A stretch of DNA of 64,000 nucleotides from Brachionus manjavacas (lineage: Eukaryota; Rotifera; Eurotatoria; Ploima; Brachionidae): the NCBI GenBank assembly GCA_019054805.1, contig JAHQIY010000005.1, positions 5,377,501-5,441,500 on the forward strand, written 5' to 3'. The position numbers and the translations under genes were made by a program. The notes below the pieces were generated by a model that was given only the letters and a program-made list of their open reading frames with translations, ran no database searches and was not told where the DNA came from. Positions 23,575 to 34,733 of this stretch are shown here, in pieces (the first letter of the stretch is position 1; every line of letters begins with the position of its first letter).

Positions 23575-25750
23575 ATTTATTTGTTTTCTGTACCGAGCTA
23601 AAGCTCCTTCAGAATAAATTAAAAATAAAATAAAAAAAATAAAATAAAAATAAAATTAAAGTAAATAAAATTAGATAAAAAAAAAAGAATCAAAATAGAG
23701 TAAATAAGCTAAAAAAAATTAAAGTTGAAAAGACATAAATTGGAAAAGATTGTTTCATGTGGCACATGTTTAAATAGTTCAAGTTTCAGGAAAAAAAGAA
23801 GAAATATTAAGGTAGCAATTACACAATGGAGTTGGGTATTCAATATATCTTGATTCGAAACCTTCTTTGTATTCTTTCACCAGTCTTTCAACCAATGGAA
23901 TAGAATGACTCAGTCCTGTCCCAACATATTTCTCACTCAACTCAAAAAGCCGATTCGAGACTGTTAGTAATTTAAGTTTATTAAAAGCCTCATGATGCAC
24001 CATGTTGGAGGGAATATCATATTTTAACTTAAGGATAGATCTTACTGCTGTATTCTGCTGTATGCTTGTAGTTTTTTGATATTATTTTCTGAAAATGAAT
24101 TTAAGCAAGGAAAAGAATAGTCTAAAATTAATCGGACTAAAGATTTATATAAATTTCCCAGTGTGTTTTGAGTAAGACCCCATTTTGTGTTTGAAAATAT
24201 CTTAATAATATTTAGCCTTTTATTGCAGCGTTCTTTAATTTCGTCTACCAGTATATTAAAATTTAAATAGAATCAAATTTAATACCAAGAAACTTGATTT
24301 CTTTTTGGCTCACTATTCTGTTTCCATAAATTTTTAAGTTTAGATTATCACTCTCTTTTTTGTACCTAGAGAAGACTACTGAACACGACTTTTCAACTGA
24401 TATCTTCATTTTCCATTTAATAAGCCATTGTTCTAGTTCGTTGGTGTATTTATTAATCTTATTTTCTAGGTTCCCTTTCTTGTTATAAATGAAGAATGTA
24501 ACTAGATCATCTGCGAAAAGCAGAGAGTATTCATTATTTGTTTTGTTTCTTTTTGGGATGTCATTAATATAAATACTAAATAAAAGAGGACTTATTACTG
24601 AGCCTTGAGGAACACCTGCAGTTATTTGATATTCGTCGCTCAATTGGTCATTCACATTTACCTTAAATGTCCTACTATCTAAAAAGGATCTAATCCAGTT
24701 AGTCAAGTAATGAGGTGGATTCATTTTAATCAATTTAAAAAGTAGACCTTCATGCCAAACCCTATCAAAGGCTTTAGAAATATCAAAAACAGGCCACAAA
24801 CTCTTTTTTTCTATTAAATGATTCCACAATTTTTTGAATTAAAAAGAAAAGATTATCTGATGTTCGCCGGTGTTTCCTAAATCCAGATTGCTCCTGGATA
24901 AGGAGTGAATTTTGTTCCAAATAATTGTATAATCTTGAAAATACTATGCGTTCCAGGAGCTTTCCTAAACAACTCGTTATACTAATTGGTCTATAATTTA
25001 AAGGATCTTGTAAAGAAGAGGCTTTTTTTGAATCATAGTAATGTTCGATGTTTTCCATGCTTTAGGGACTCTACCTTCTCGAAGAGATAAATTAAAAAGT
25101 TCTATGATTTCTATTAATGAATTTCTAGGTAAGTTTTTTAACATTAGATTATGAATTTGGTCAGGTCCTGATGCCGCTTCATTTTTCAATCTTTTTAGAG
25201 CCATAATTAATTCATTTAAGCAAATTGGATCATTAAAATTAGACTGATCATAATTTCTAAAGAATTCAGAGTTAGAAATAAGTATTTCGAAATCTTTATC
25301 ACGATCTATCAAATCAGAATTAGGACTAAATATTGAAGATAGGAGTTCTCAAAAGCATTTTCCCTTTTCTTCATTAGTTTTGAATTCCTTGTCATTTAAA
25401 AACAAATTTGGGATTAAATTTGATCCTTTTTTTGATCTAAATTTATTTATTTTTTTCCAGAATGGTCTACTTGTTAGTGGGTTTTTTCCCATTTTCTCAA
25501 TAAATCAAACCAATTTTGATTCCAGAATTTTTTTAAAGAGGCCTTTAACTCGAATGTAAGTTGATTAAATTTTTTCTTGAGATTTTGACAGCGAGTTTTT
25601 TGAAAGTTTCTTCTTACTCTCCTACGTTCTTTTATCAGAATAACAATGTTCGGGGGAAGACTGGTTTTGTAGATTTTCTGCGAATGATAAGGAATGCTTT
25701 TATGTGAAGTAGAAGTAATTTTTTCTGTAATTTTAAAATAAAGCCAAGAA
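23575..25750 (-). mobile_element. LINE (Jockey/CR1-type non-LTR retrotransposon), 5'-truncated
   Basis: Best LINE copy in the window, read on the minus strand. The RT finger region begins at 25312 with MALKRLKNEAASGPDQIHNL, followed by PLNYRPISITSCLGKLLERI, QEQSGFRKHRRTSDNLFFLI, the catalytic DISKAFDRVWHEG, TAGVPQGSVISPLLFSIYIN and the box SLLFADDLVTFF, then LEQWLIKWKMKISVEKS and FLGIKFDSI. The C-terminus lies at 23779-24003 (MVHHEAFNKLKLLTVSNRLF). The 3' UTR is A-rich and ends in a GAAGGAGCTTTAGCTCGGTAC stem followed by an A/T tail at 23575. The N-terminal linker reaches about 25740; the endonuclease is missing. Several frameshifts and an in-frame stop show it cannot be active. Confidence 0.88.
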
Positions 25751-25904
25751 AGATATCATATATTTTAATAGATTTTGTAAAATCTTAGTAATTGCTAGAA
25801 GTTCACACTGATTTGAAAAATTCCAATTTTTTAATACTCAATTACTTTAATTTATCAATTAATTTACTAATTTAATTTTATAGCATCGGTATATAATATT
25901 TTTA

Positions 25905-26330
25905 TCATGTATATTTTTTTTTCTGAAGGAGCCTTGGCTCGACCAGAATTTACTTGATAAAATAATAAAATAAAAAAATATTAAAATAATGGAAAATGAA
26001 GATTTCAGTTGAAAGGTCTTGTTCAGTGGTCTTTTCTAAATACAAAAAAGAGAGTGGTAATCTTAACTTAAAAATTTATGGAAACATAATAGTGAGCTAA
26101 AAAGAAATCAAGTTTCTTGGTATAAAATTTGATTCTATTTAAATTTTAATATACTGGTAGACGAAATTAAAGAACGCTGCAATAAAAGGCTAAATATTAT
26201 TAAGATATTTTCAAACACAAAATGGGGTCTTACTCAAAACACACTGGGAAATTTATATAAATCTTAAGTCCGATTAATTTTAGACTATTCTTTTCCTTGC
26301 TTGGATTCATTTTCAGAATATAAAATAGAG
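25905..26330 (+). mobile_element. LINE fragments, plus orientation
   Basis: 25915-25975 resembles the 3' end of the LINE at 23575 (CTGAAGGAGCCTTGGCTCGACC, then A-rich). From 25988 the plus strand repeats the stretch encoding WKMKISVEKS to FLGIKFDSI and onward, found at 24090-24430 on the other strand. So one LINE end abuts the internal part of another, pointing inward at the copy on the left. Similarity stops at about 26325 and resumes at 26885. Confidence 0.75.
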
Positions 26331-26884
26331 ATCTTTCAGATTTTATGCTCGTAACGGTCCGTTATACTTATAATATCTAATTTATGTTAATTTTTTTAAT
26401 ATATATTTTTAATTATTAAAATTAAAAGTAATATTATTATTGAAAAAAATTGTTTTAATTGTATTTTGTATTTTTGGTAGCTTTTGAAACTCTGGATTTA
26501 ATTTCTGTTGTTTATCTTGGTATGGTCCACTGATTTCCTCATTTCTTCGTTAATTTACTACTTTTGATTTAGACATATTTTCTAAATTTGCAAAATATGA
26601 ATCAACCAAATCATTCAGAAGCTGATCATCTAGTCTTTCATCCTAATCGATTTCATTTAATATTGCGTTTTGTGCATTCAACTATTGTGTTATTATTTTA
26701 AATGCATTACATTCTAAAAAAGAGAAAAGATAGAAAAACAAAATTAAATATTACCAAATCATATTTCCTTAATCGTTCAGCTTTTTTTTTGTACGGCATA
26801 ACGGTATTCAAATAATTTTTCATATGCATAGATGTTATTTTTTTATTCGCTTACATATTTGCTTATGATGCTCGTTCCTCGCAA
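26326..26884. mobile_element. Unidentified insertion splitting a LINE copy
   Basis: The LINE sequence is continuous on both sides (26326 and 26885), so about 560 bp were inserted here. On the minus strand the insert gives protein-like text with charged segments (for example DERLDDQLLNDLVDSYFANL). I do not recognise the protein. No terminal repeats were seen by eye. Confidence 0.45.
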
Positions 26885-27125
26885 TAATCAAAAAACTACA
26901 AGCATACAGCAGAATACAGCAGCAAGATCTATCCTTAAGTTAAAATATGATATTCCCTCCAACATGGTGCATCATGAGGCTTTTAATAAACTTAAATTAC
27001 TAACAGTCTCGAATCGGCTTTTTGAGTTGAGTGAGAGATATGTTGGGACGGACTGAGTCATTCTTTTCCATTGGTTGTAAGACTGGTGGAGGAATATAAA
27101 CAAGACTTCGAATCGAGCAAATTCC
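26885..27125 (+). mobile_element. LINE fragment, continuation of 25988-26325
   Basis: Plus-strand continuation of the interrupted LINE copy. It encodes SNMVHHEAFNKLKLLTVSNR then LFELSERYVGTD, almost identical to the C-terminal part at 23779-24003 on the opposite strand. Confidence 0.8.
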
Positions 27126-27910
27126 ATACTGGGTTCAATCAGGCGCACAATCAAATATCAAAATAAAGAGACACTGGGTCGATTATGCAAAGCATTTGTT
27201 AGGCCCCACCTAGAGTATGGAGTGCAGGTTTGGAGACCTTATTTAAAAAAAGACATTCAAGTGCTAGAGTCCGTGCAAAGAAGAGCTACAAAACTTGTTC
27301 CGACATTAAAGAGATTAGATTACAACCAAAGACTAACGGCATTGAATCTGACCACTTCAGAGACAAGAAGACGAAGAAGTGATTTGATTGAAATGTTTAA
27401 AATAATCGATGGACTAGACAAAATTAACTGGCATGTACCCTTAGTGTTCAAGAACAAGCACGAAAACATATTCCGTCCTTCCCCTAGACTTCATGAGTTT
27501 GTTATGGAGAAACAACTGGTGAAGAATTGTGAACAAAGATACAATTTCTTTAGCAATAGAGCACTTCAGAATATTCAAAACAAAATCCTCAAAATAATCA
27601 AATATTTCCCAAACAAAACCTCAATTAAAAAATACACGAAAGACTTAAGTTAGACCTAGTAGACGACCGAGCAGATAATATTTTCGTAAAATTTTTATCA
27701 AGCAAGCTGAATCGTAATTTTATTGCCAAAGAAATAGTGGAATTTCTAATTTGTGAACACAATGATTGGAAATTTTTTTAAAGAACTAAAACTATTTATT
27801 TTTATTCAAATATTAAAAAAAAAATAAACTCAGAAAAGCGGGTTCAAACAAAGGCTTATCTGCCATTCGTACGTTCCTTGGGATAAACCCCAAAACTACA
27901 TTTTAAATAA
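27126..27910 (+). mobile_element. CR1-like LINE C-terminal fragment with 3' UTR
   Basis: The open frame 27222-27653 belongs to a LINE protein C-terminus: the text begins with RPHLEYGVQVWRPYLKKDIQ, then VLESVQRRATKLV, LDYNQRLTALNLTTSETRRR and RSDLIEMFKIIDGLDKINW. This order is standard for CR1-type elements. The RT core is missing. A 3' UTR of about 250 bp follows, ending in ATAATAATAATAAA near 27905-27921. It is a different LINE family from 23575-25750. Confidence 0.8.
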
Positions 27911-28419
27911 TAATAATAAAGTATTCATTTAAAATTTAAATTATTATAAAATTAGAAAAAAAATAAATAAAAATTTGAATCCAAAATTATTTGTAAATAT
28001 TCAATTTAAACAATTCAAATTTATGCACAAATTCTAAAAAAATTTTAAGGTGAGATATTATAGAACATAAATTTAAAAGAAAAGCTAATCATTCTTTCAA
28101 ATATTCTATGTTGAAACAAATAAAGAACAAACTTTTCTAAAAAGAAGTTTATTTCATTAAATTTGTTTGCTTTAGAATTTAAATTAAAAAGTTTATCTTA
28201 TCTGATGAAATTAGTGCAACTCTCAAAATGTGAACAAATTTTCTTTTACGTATTAGAAAGATTCATCTTTTTTCATCTTTTTGGGATGCTGTAAACTGCT
28301 CAATATGTTATTTTCGACTCTTTCGATGATGTTTATGTTGGTTTTGTTTATTGAGAAAGTTTCTAAACTATAATATAACACTGCCATAATTTAGGTATTG
28401 TAGAGATGCCCTCTGAAAA

Positions 28420-29400
28420 TTGAATTTGTATTGTCTTGAAGAATTTCTAAATTTCTTAACATGGATAAGGCCACATGGTTCGATTTTTTCCTTTTTTTAC
28501 GTGGCTCACGTCGTTGTATTCCTCATCTATTTCAACACCAAGATACTTAAAGTTCTTAACCTGCATTATTTCACCATCAGAAAGCTTCAGCTCTTCCTGC
28601 CTACTTTCGGCCTTGCGCTCCATTGCTGTACTTGTTATTCTTTGGTTGAAAATAATAAAAAATGTTCTATCAGGGTTGGATTTGATCTTAAATTGCTGAT
28701 TTTTTACTAGCATTAAAGAGTCGTTATAATAATTCATAAAACCTATAATAATATGTGCATTTATGTTTTTTTTGATCATTTGTTTCCAAAGGATCAACCT
28801 GTTGATTTTGTCAAAAGCCTTGCTTGCGTCTTTTGTGGATACAAATACTCTTTTCTTCCTATTGCGGCATATTTTTAAAGCTTGTTTGAATGCTCAAGTT
28901 ACGTGTTGACAAGAAGAATTTTTGCTTTTCGTGATCAGGACGTTCGCTTTTAACAGCCTTAATAAAACTGACTGTGGTTTGATATACAGTCCGATATTGC
29001 CACTGGTCTTAAGTTGCCGAGGTCACTGTTCGACTTTTTGCTACATTTGATTATTGAGATATTAAATAAGAAGGGCATAACTTGACACTTGATCATTGCT
29101 GCAAATAGTTCATTTAGGTGGTTGCAGAGCCTTTCATCGTTTGCGTATTTCAGCATTTCATTACTAACATCCTTTATTCCAATAAACTTACCATATTCGG
29201 TAGATTTTTTATAATTTCCTTTAGCTCACCTGGATATAGTTTGACTTCAAATGAATTGTTAAGGTATTTATAAGGTTTTGAGAATTTTTCATTCAATAAG
29301 TCACTGTAAGTATTAATTTTGTTCCGAACCGTAAAAGTGTGTTCGTTGTGCGTTCTTAAATGGTCAATCGATATCATTTGGTTTGCGCATTTGATTCATC
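28420..29400 (-). mobile_element. Degenerate LINE reverse transcriptase, third family
   Basis: Minus-strand RT pieces in order: NEHTFTVRNKINTYSDLLNE (about 29370), LCNHLNELFAAMIKCQVMPF, then SDLGNLRPVAISDCIS (RT motif), FVSTKDASKAF-like text near 28850 (catalytic Asp region), INRLILWKQMIKKNINAHII and FNQRITSTAMERKAE, then MQVKNFKYLGVEIDEEYN. The YADD-type box is missing between GFMNYYNDSLMLVKNQ and FKIKSNPDRTFF, so an internal deletion has removed the active site. Dead copy. Confidence 0.7.
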
Positions 29401-29529
29401 TTTTTCAAAAAACTATCTTTATCCAATTTTAAAAGTTTATTTAATTTTTCCAATTGTTTCGTCTTTTTTGAGTATTAAATCGTGGAAATTCTCGCTTCGT
29501 CTTTTTTCTTCTTCACCATAATTTTATTT

Positions 29530-30245
29530 CCTGAAAATTAATGTAACATTCAACTAGCATTGTAAATCAAATTGACGATTTGAACAAATAATTCGATTAA
29601 TTCCTATTTAAATTTTACTCTTAATATTTGTGCACAATATTTTAAGTAAAAATTCAACAGAAATAATAAAAAACCCATATATATAAAAAAATAATAATAT
29701 TGATTTTTCTCCGCGCATAGAAATTGAATTTTTTTTATAGATAATTAAAATTGAGTCTAAAATAAAAAAATGGATATATCAACAAAAATTATTTAATAAA
29801 ATTTTTTTTTTGTTTAAATTGATAAATTATTCATATAAAGAATATTCATCTTTTTTTTGTTGTCGCAATTTCACTTTTTTTAAGTTCACTAATTAAAATA
29901 TCGCCAAAATAAAAATTAAGAGTTTTGAAAAAATATTGAATATTTTAGAGAAAAAAATTGAGACTAAGTAAGAAAAAAGATTATTTTTTATAATTTTATT
30001 TTAATAAAATAAAATTAATTTTTTAAAATTTAAAAAAGCTTTTTCATTTTTTTTAATTCGTTAAAAAAAATTTAAATCAAATAAATAAAAAGTTAAGTTT
30101 TTTTTTATAAATTAAATGAATACTCTATATGTGAGCAAATTTTAAAAAGTAATATACAGAAAATTTTTTTTTAATCTTTTTTGAAAAAATATTACATTTA
30201 AAGTTAAATTATAATTGTTTAAAAGCTATAATATTAAAATTTACC
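29530..30245. other. Upstream region of PTAR1, no gene seen
   Basis: Extremely A/T-rich. AAAATTTACCAG ends at 30247, 2 nt before the PTAR1 start codon, and looks like a 3' splice site. Confidence 0.5.
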
Positions 30246-30249
30246 AGAA

Positions 30250-31332
30250 ATGAATGAAAATGAGTCTATTGAAGAAATAAATGGAAAAGAATTAATTCAG
30301 CTAATCAATGAAAAATTAAAAACAACAAATTTAACTTTGAAACTATGTGAATATGACATTTTGCCAAATCTAGATGAACCAAGTAAATTTTTCGATCTAG
30401 TTGAACAACGTTATTTACTTCTAAACAAAATTATGTGCAAAAAATTTTATTTGTATTGGAAAAATGAATACTTTGTTGGACAATGCAGTTCAATTGTAAA
30501 ATCTAAAAAAGAATTAGATGTCATTACTAAATGCATTTTATTAATCAACCCAAATTTTTCAAGTGCATGGTCAAGGCGAAAAGAAATAGCAATGATCGAT
30601 TTGTTTTGTGAGCTGGAATTTAATCGACTAATCTTATCGAAACACTTTAAATGTGAGCAAGCTTTTATTCATCGAAGATGGTTGATGAAAAAAATATCCA
30701 AAACAAAGGGCATAGATTTAGTAAACTTGATTAATCAGGAGATCGATTTTTTAATCGAGTTTCTCTCTCCAAAAATCAAATCAAATTATTATTGTTGGTC
30801 ATTTTTAATTTGGCTGTTTGACCATTTTTCCAAGATTGGCACCAATTTTTTAAATGCTTCAAATTTAAATGAACTAAACCAACGGCTTGAAAATATGCTC
30901 TACAAAAATGCATCAGATAATTGTGTATTTCACTTTCGAATTGAATTTTTATTTAAATATTTTTTTAAATTTCTATCTGTTAATTTTGAGTTTCTTTTAA
31001 ATGAAATTAGTCTAATAGTTGATTTAATTTTAAGATTTCCACATTTTGCTACCACTTGGAATTATGGAAAATATTTTCTTGCTCGCATTAATCCTTTTCT
31101 TATTGATTTTACTCATAAAGAAGAGCTTCTAAATAATTTGAAAAATTTTATAAGCCTTAAAATTCAAGTTCTCTATCCAAAACATAACATAAACATCGAT
31201 TTTAATGACAAAAATTCGGTAAAAGATGCTTTCATTAGTATTTCAAATTTATCCTGTGTTTTAAATGAAAATGATGATTCTATTCTTAAATATTCAAAAA
31301 ATTTTAGTGAATTTATAAAAACTTTTTGTTAA
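30250..31332 (+). CDS. PTAR1: PTAR1-like protein prenyltransferase alpha-subunit repeat protein
   Basis: 360 aa, single exon (human PTAR1 about 400). PTAR1 proteins carry alpha-subunit-type PFTA helical repeats; in mammals PTAR1 pairs with RABGGTB to form geranylgeranyltransferase type III, which modifies the SNARE YKT6. Repeats visible: LINPNFSSAWSRRKEI near residue 97, EQAFIHRRWLMKK near 140, NYYCWSFLIWLF near 180 and FPHFATTWNYGKYFL near 260. These follow the NPxxxxxWxxR and WxHRRW pattern. ATG at 30250 directly follows a CAG/AA acceptor-like site. An AATAAA at 31373 and the next gene only 97 nt downstream suggest shared transcription with TRIAP1. Confidence 0.85.
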   Translation: MNENESIEEINGKELIQLINEKLKTTNLTLKLCEYDILPNLDEPSKFFDLVEQRYLLLNKIMCKKFYLYWKNEYFVGQCSSIVKSKKELDVITKCILLINPNFSSAWSRRKEIAMIDLFCELEFNRLILSKHFKCEQAFIHRRWLMKKISKTKGIDLVNLINQEIDFLIEFLSPKIKSNYYCWSFLIWLFDHFSKIGTNFLNASNLNELNQRLENMLYKNASDNCVFHFRIEFLFKYFFKFLSVNFEFLLNEISLIVDLILRFPHFATTWNYGKYFLARINPFLIDFTHKEELLNNLKNFISLKIQVLYPKHNINIDFNDKNSVKDAFISISNLSCVLNENDDSILKYSKNFSEFIKTFC

Positions 31333-31428
31333 AAATTATTAATTTATTAAAATTAAAGAGTGATTTCTTCGAAATAAAATCAAAAAACAAATTTTTTTCA
31401 TTCTTTATTTTCCTTTTTAGATTTTAAA

Positions 31429-31677
31429 ATGAATAGTTTGAGCAAAAAATGTCAAGAAGCAAAAGAAAAGTATGATTCTTGTTTTAACAAATGGTTTTCA
31501 GAAAAATATCTAAAAGGAAAAATGGACAATGAATGCGAGGAATTGTTCAAAGAGTACCAAAAATGCATAAAAGAAGCAGTGGCCGAACACAAAATTGAAT
31601 TGTGGAATTTGCCATCCGAATACGAAAATTCAAAGAAGCATTTTTTTAAAACGGACCAACAATATGAAAATAAATAG
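31429..31677 (+). CDS. TRIAP1: TRIAP1/Mdm35-like twin CX9C protein
   Basis: 82 aa (human TRIAP1 76). Member of the mitochondrial intermembrane-space twin CX9C family; Mdm35/TRIAP1 binds PRELI/Ups proteins to carry phosphatidic acid for cardiolipin synthesis, and in vertebrates is a p53-induced anti-apoptotic factor. The cysteine motifs are intact: CQEAKEKYDSC and CEELFKEYQKC, both CX9C. Between them lies FNKWFSEKYLKGK, the conserved TRIAP1 signature. The start ATG comes 8 nt after TTTTCCTTTTTAG, a strong acceptor-like site, with no donor needed if a leader is trans-spliced. AATAAA lies at 31697. Confidence 0.93.
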   Translation: MNSLSKKCQEAKEKYDSCFNKWFSEKYLKGKMDNECEELFKEYQKCIKEAVAEHKIELWNLPSEYENSKKHFFKTDQQYENK

Positions 31678-31753
31678 GCGAATTTTAGAAGTAATCAATA
31701 AATATTTATTTAAAAAAAATTGAGTTATTTTCATATTGAGACATTTACTAAAT

Positions 31754-32704
31754 TCAAACATATCTAGACCAGTTTTTATGATCTATCTCACTTAAATTAC
31801 TATGCTTACTAATTTTTTTTAGATAAACAGACAGTTTGAGAAGTTCCTGGTCTTTTTCTCTGTTAACATGAGCATTTTTGTACGGCTGAATTTTCAAACC
31901 ATTCTCGGGATTCATGAGAAAATTGCGCCTTAAGTCATCAAACATGATTGTATTTTTCGATGAATAAAACTCAGGCATCTTATCCCAGATCACTTTTAGA
32001 GGCTTGACATTTAATAAACCAAATTTAGCCGTGTAAACACTGATCATGGCAGAAGAGTCCAGATAAAATGATATCTTATAATTTGGATTCCTTGTTGCTC
32101 CCATTTCTTCCATTTTAGCCTGAATCCATTTCATAGATGTAGCTGACCAAATCACTATGTCAAAGTCTTCATAAGCACTGGCCATAAATTGGTGGAAATA
32201 TGGTCGCATCAATTCTTCTCCCCTTTCGGCATGAGAAACATGATCGAATATTGTGTAGTCAATATCAAGAACAAGTAGACTTTTATTAGGTCTTGGTTCG
32301 TTTATGATGTTCAGTTTGTACTCACGAACCCTTCGAGCAATTTTGGCCAAATTTTCTTCTCGGTTCTGTATGCTCACCTCTACATTGTTATCAATGTCGA
32401 AATCGTCAATGACTTGGGGCAAGTTTTCCGGTTTCCTATTGATATCGGTTATTATCGACTCTTGAGTCCCCATCATAAGAATTTTTGTATTCGCCTTATA
32501 ATTCAAGTCTTCAATCAAGTTACTATCTGTAGCTGCTTGACCATTTTTTGTTTTCAAACCAAGTAACTTTTGTCTTTGGGGTAAAACATTTGTCAACTTA
32601 AAAATTTCTTCTTTAAGATCACCTACATTCATTGAAATCAGCAAATTTGGCACATTGTATTCCTGGCCGTTCCATTTAATTATAAAATCTGTGCAAGTGC
32701 TCAT
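31754..32704 (-). CDS. UBLCP1: UBLCP1-like ubiquitin-like domain phosphatase
   Basis: 316 aa, single exon (human UBLCP1 318). A nuclear proteasome phosphatase that uses its ubiquitin-like domain to dock on the 19S subunit Rpn1 and dephosphorylates Rpt1. Residues 6-78 form the UBL domain (FIIKWNGQEYNVPNL onward). The FCP1/HAD phosphatase domain has the catalytic DxDx(T/V) motif DIDYT at Asp147/Asp149, then ELMRPYFHQFMASAYEDFDI, VIWSATSMKWIQAKMEEMG, YKISFYLDSSAMISVYT and the metal-binding IMFDDLRRNFLMNPENGLKI. The stop codon lies 76 bp from the TRIAP1 stop, so the genes converge and their 3' UTRs probably overlap. Confidence 0.95.
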   Translation of the reverse strand: MSTCTDFIIKWNGQEYNVPNLLISMNVGDLKEEIFKLTNVLPQRQKLLGLKTKNGQAATDSNLIEDLNYKANTKILMMGTQESIITDINRKPENLPQVIDDFDIDNNVEVSIQNREENLAKIARRVREYKLNIINEPRPNKSLLVLDIDYTIFDHVSHAERGEELMRPYFHQFMASAYEDFDIVIWSATSMKWIQAKMEEMGATRNPNYKISFYLDSSAMISVYTAKFGLLNVKPLKVIWDKMPEFYSSKNTIMFDDLRRNFLMNPENGLKIQPYKNAHVNREKDQELLKLSVYLKKISKHSNLSEIDHKNWSRYV

Positions 32705-33640
32705 GTTATTAATTTCTTGAGCTCAACAAATTAAAAAAAATTAATGTTTTATTTACAAAGACTTTTTTGAAAAAAAAATGATTTTTTTGAAGCGCAGTTT
32801 AAATTGGCTTAAAAAGAAATAATTTATTGATTAGTAGACATGACAAAATGTTCAAAAAATTTTGCTCGTTTGCTTAAAATTTTTATAGTTAAATTATTAA
32901 TAATTCATTTAAAATAAACGCTTAATTTTTGTTTGATCAAATTTTGAAATTTTTTCTATAATCAAATCTAACATTAGTTATTAAATATTTTAATTAAAAA
33001 ATCCGTTTATCTTATATAAATTTGAACAATTTTATTATTAATTGAATAAATTATGCTCTGATCAGTCTTTACAGAGTCACAAGCTTGCTGTTTAACTTTG
33101 AAAATTAAAAACTGGTACGTCTTTATTGTGTAAACCTGATTTTTTATTTTTGCATTGAAATTGACTAGATATTTATTTAAGATTACATCAAAATACCTAT
33201 TTTTTCAATTTTTAAAATAAGAACATTCCCCGCGTTTTAACTATGGTTTTAAATAGAGGCATAATCGAATATTTAAAAAAAAAAAAATTTAATTAAAATA
33301 GAGGTAACTAGCTGACTTGCATTTAAAGCTTGAGATTCAATTTCTTTCTATGAATAATTTCATTGTTTATCAAAATATAAAACCTCAGACTCTAAAAAAA
33401 AACTTTAAGGAAACAAAAAAATTTTTTATTTTAAATTAATATTTTATTTTAAATTAAAAAATTTGAATTATTAAGATGAATGATCGATCTTGGTAAAACA
33501 TTCTTCTTCCATTTTTAAAAAGTTCAAATTGTCTTTCTCAATTGTTTTTTTGTTTTTTTATAAAATCGGTTTGAAAATATATTGGAAAATCATTTTCTAC
33601 ATTTTTGAATTTTTCTAAATTCTATCAATCCGGACCCGAA
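32705..33640. other. Intergenic, no gene seen
   Basis: AT-rich spacer between the UBLCP1 start and a microsatellite. It should contain the UBLCP1 promoter; no specific site is recognisable. Confidence 0.45.
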
Positions 33641-33644
33641 TTCG

Positions 33645-33647
<3 letters not shown>

Positions 33648-33688
<41 letters not shown>

Positions 33689-33705
33689 GTAGTAGTAGTA
33701 GTAGT
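33648..33705. repeat. Compound microsatellite (TTA)n(GTA)n
   Basis: About 14 units of TTA run straight into six AGT/GTA units. Direct reading. Confidence 0.95.
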
Positions 33706-33893
33706 GCGCTTTTTTGACAAAAAAGGTTCTTTTTTTTATTTCTGCATAACGATAAACTCAATGTATGTATTATTACTTTCATTAAATAGATTTAGGATAC
33801 ATTTACGTAAATTTTAAATAAAACTTGAAAAAAAAAAAATTATTTATTGAAAAAGAAATTTTGATAAAATAAAATCAAAGTATTTTACACTAA

Positions 33894-34179
33894 TACCGTA
33901 TTTCCTCAAATAGAAGAAAGTTCGGTCATCAAAGGATTTCTTCTATTCGAAAATTTTTCACTCCCAAAATGTGACTCAATTCAAAGAAATTAATAGCTAT
34001 TTTTTTCTTCTATTAAAAACTAGAAAAATGCATGTTTTACATGAGAGATGATTCATAAATTATCTTTTAAACAAGACACATATTCTCTAGAAAAATGACT
34101 CAAATAAAGGAAAATTTTTGACTGAAATACAAGCAAGTTTCTTCTATTTGTGGTTACTTCAATTTGAGGAAATACGGTA
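33894..34179. mobile_element. MITE-like element, TA-flanked
   Basis: TACCGTATTTCCTCAAAT at 33894-33911 is the exact reverse complement of 34162-34179. The unit is 286 bp. If TA is the duplicated target, the ends are CCGTATTT...AAATACGG, similar in style to Tc1/mariner-type non-autonomous elements. Sub-terminal words (AGAAGAAA, TTTCTTCT) also mirror each other. No coding capacity. Confidence 0.75.
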
Positions 34180-34733
34180 ATTGATCTCTTTAAACCACAA
34201 AAAATAGGTAAATAATTGAGATAAAAGTCTGCGATTTTGATCGATAACAATAAAATCTCATTTCTAAAAAATGAAATACAATTAGTGCTAAAATTCAAAA
34301 TTTCAAACTTCATTATTTTTTCTAAAAATTAAAAGATATTATTTCGATAATTTGCTAGATTTATCGTTCTGATTGCTGGAAATTAATAAAATACTAAAAA
34401 TTTTTATTTTGCTAAAATAAAATTAAATTTTTGGTCAAAATTTTCTTTACTTTAGTTTTTTATTAACATTATTCTCAGAAAATTACATTTTTGAAATATT
34501 TTTTATCATTAAAAAATAATACTTAAACTAATTAGATAATTTATTTTTAAAAATGTTAAAATTTATAACTTTAAAATTTTTTGAATTCTTTATTTCTAGT
34601 CTTACCATAAACATTTTTATAAAAACGCAATTTCGCAACACGTAAGTCTATTTTGACTAAGTTTCATGTTTTTGCATTAATATATATATATATACATATT
34701 TAGAATATAAAATGCCGATTTATTTATTTGAAA

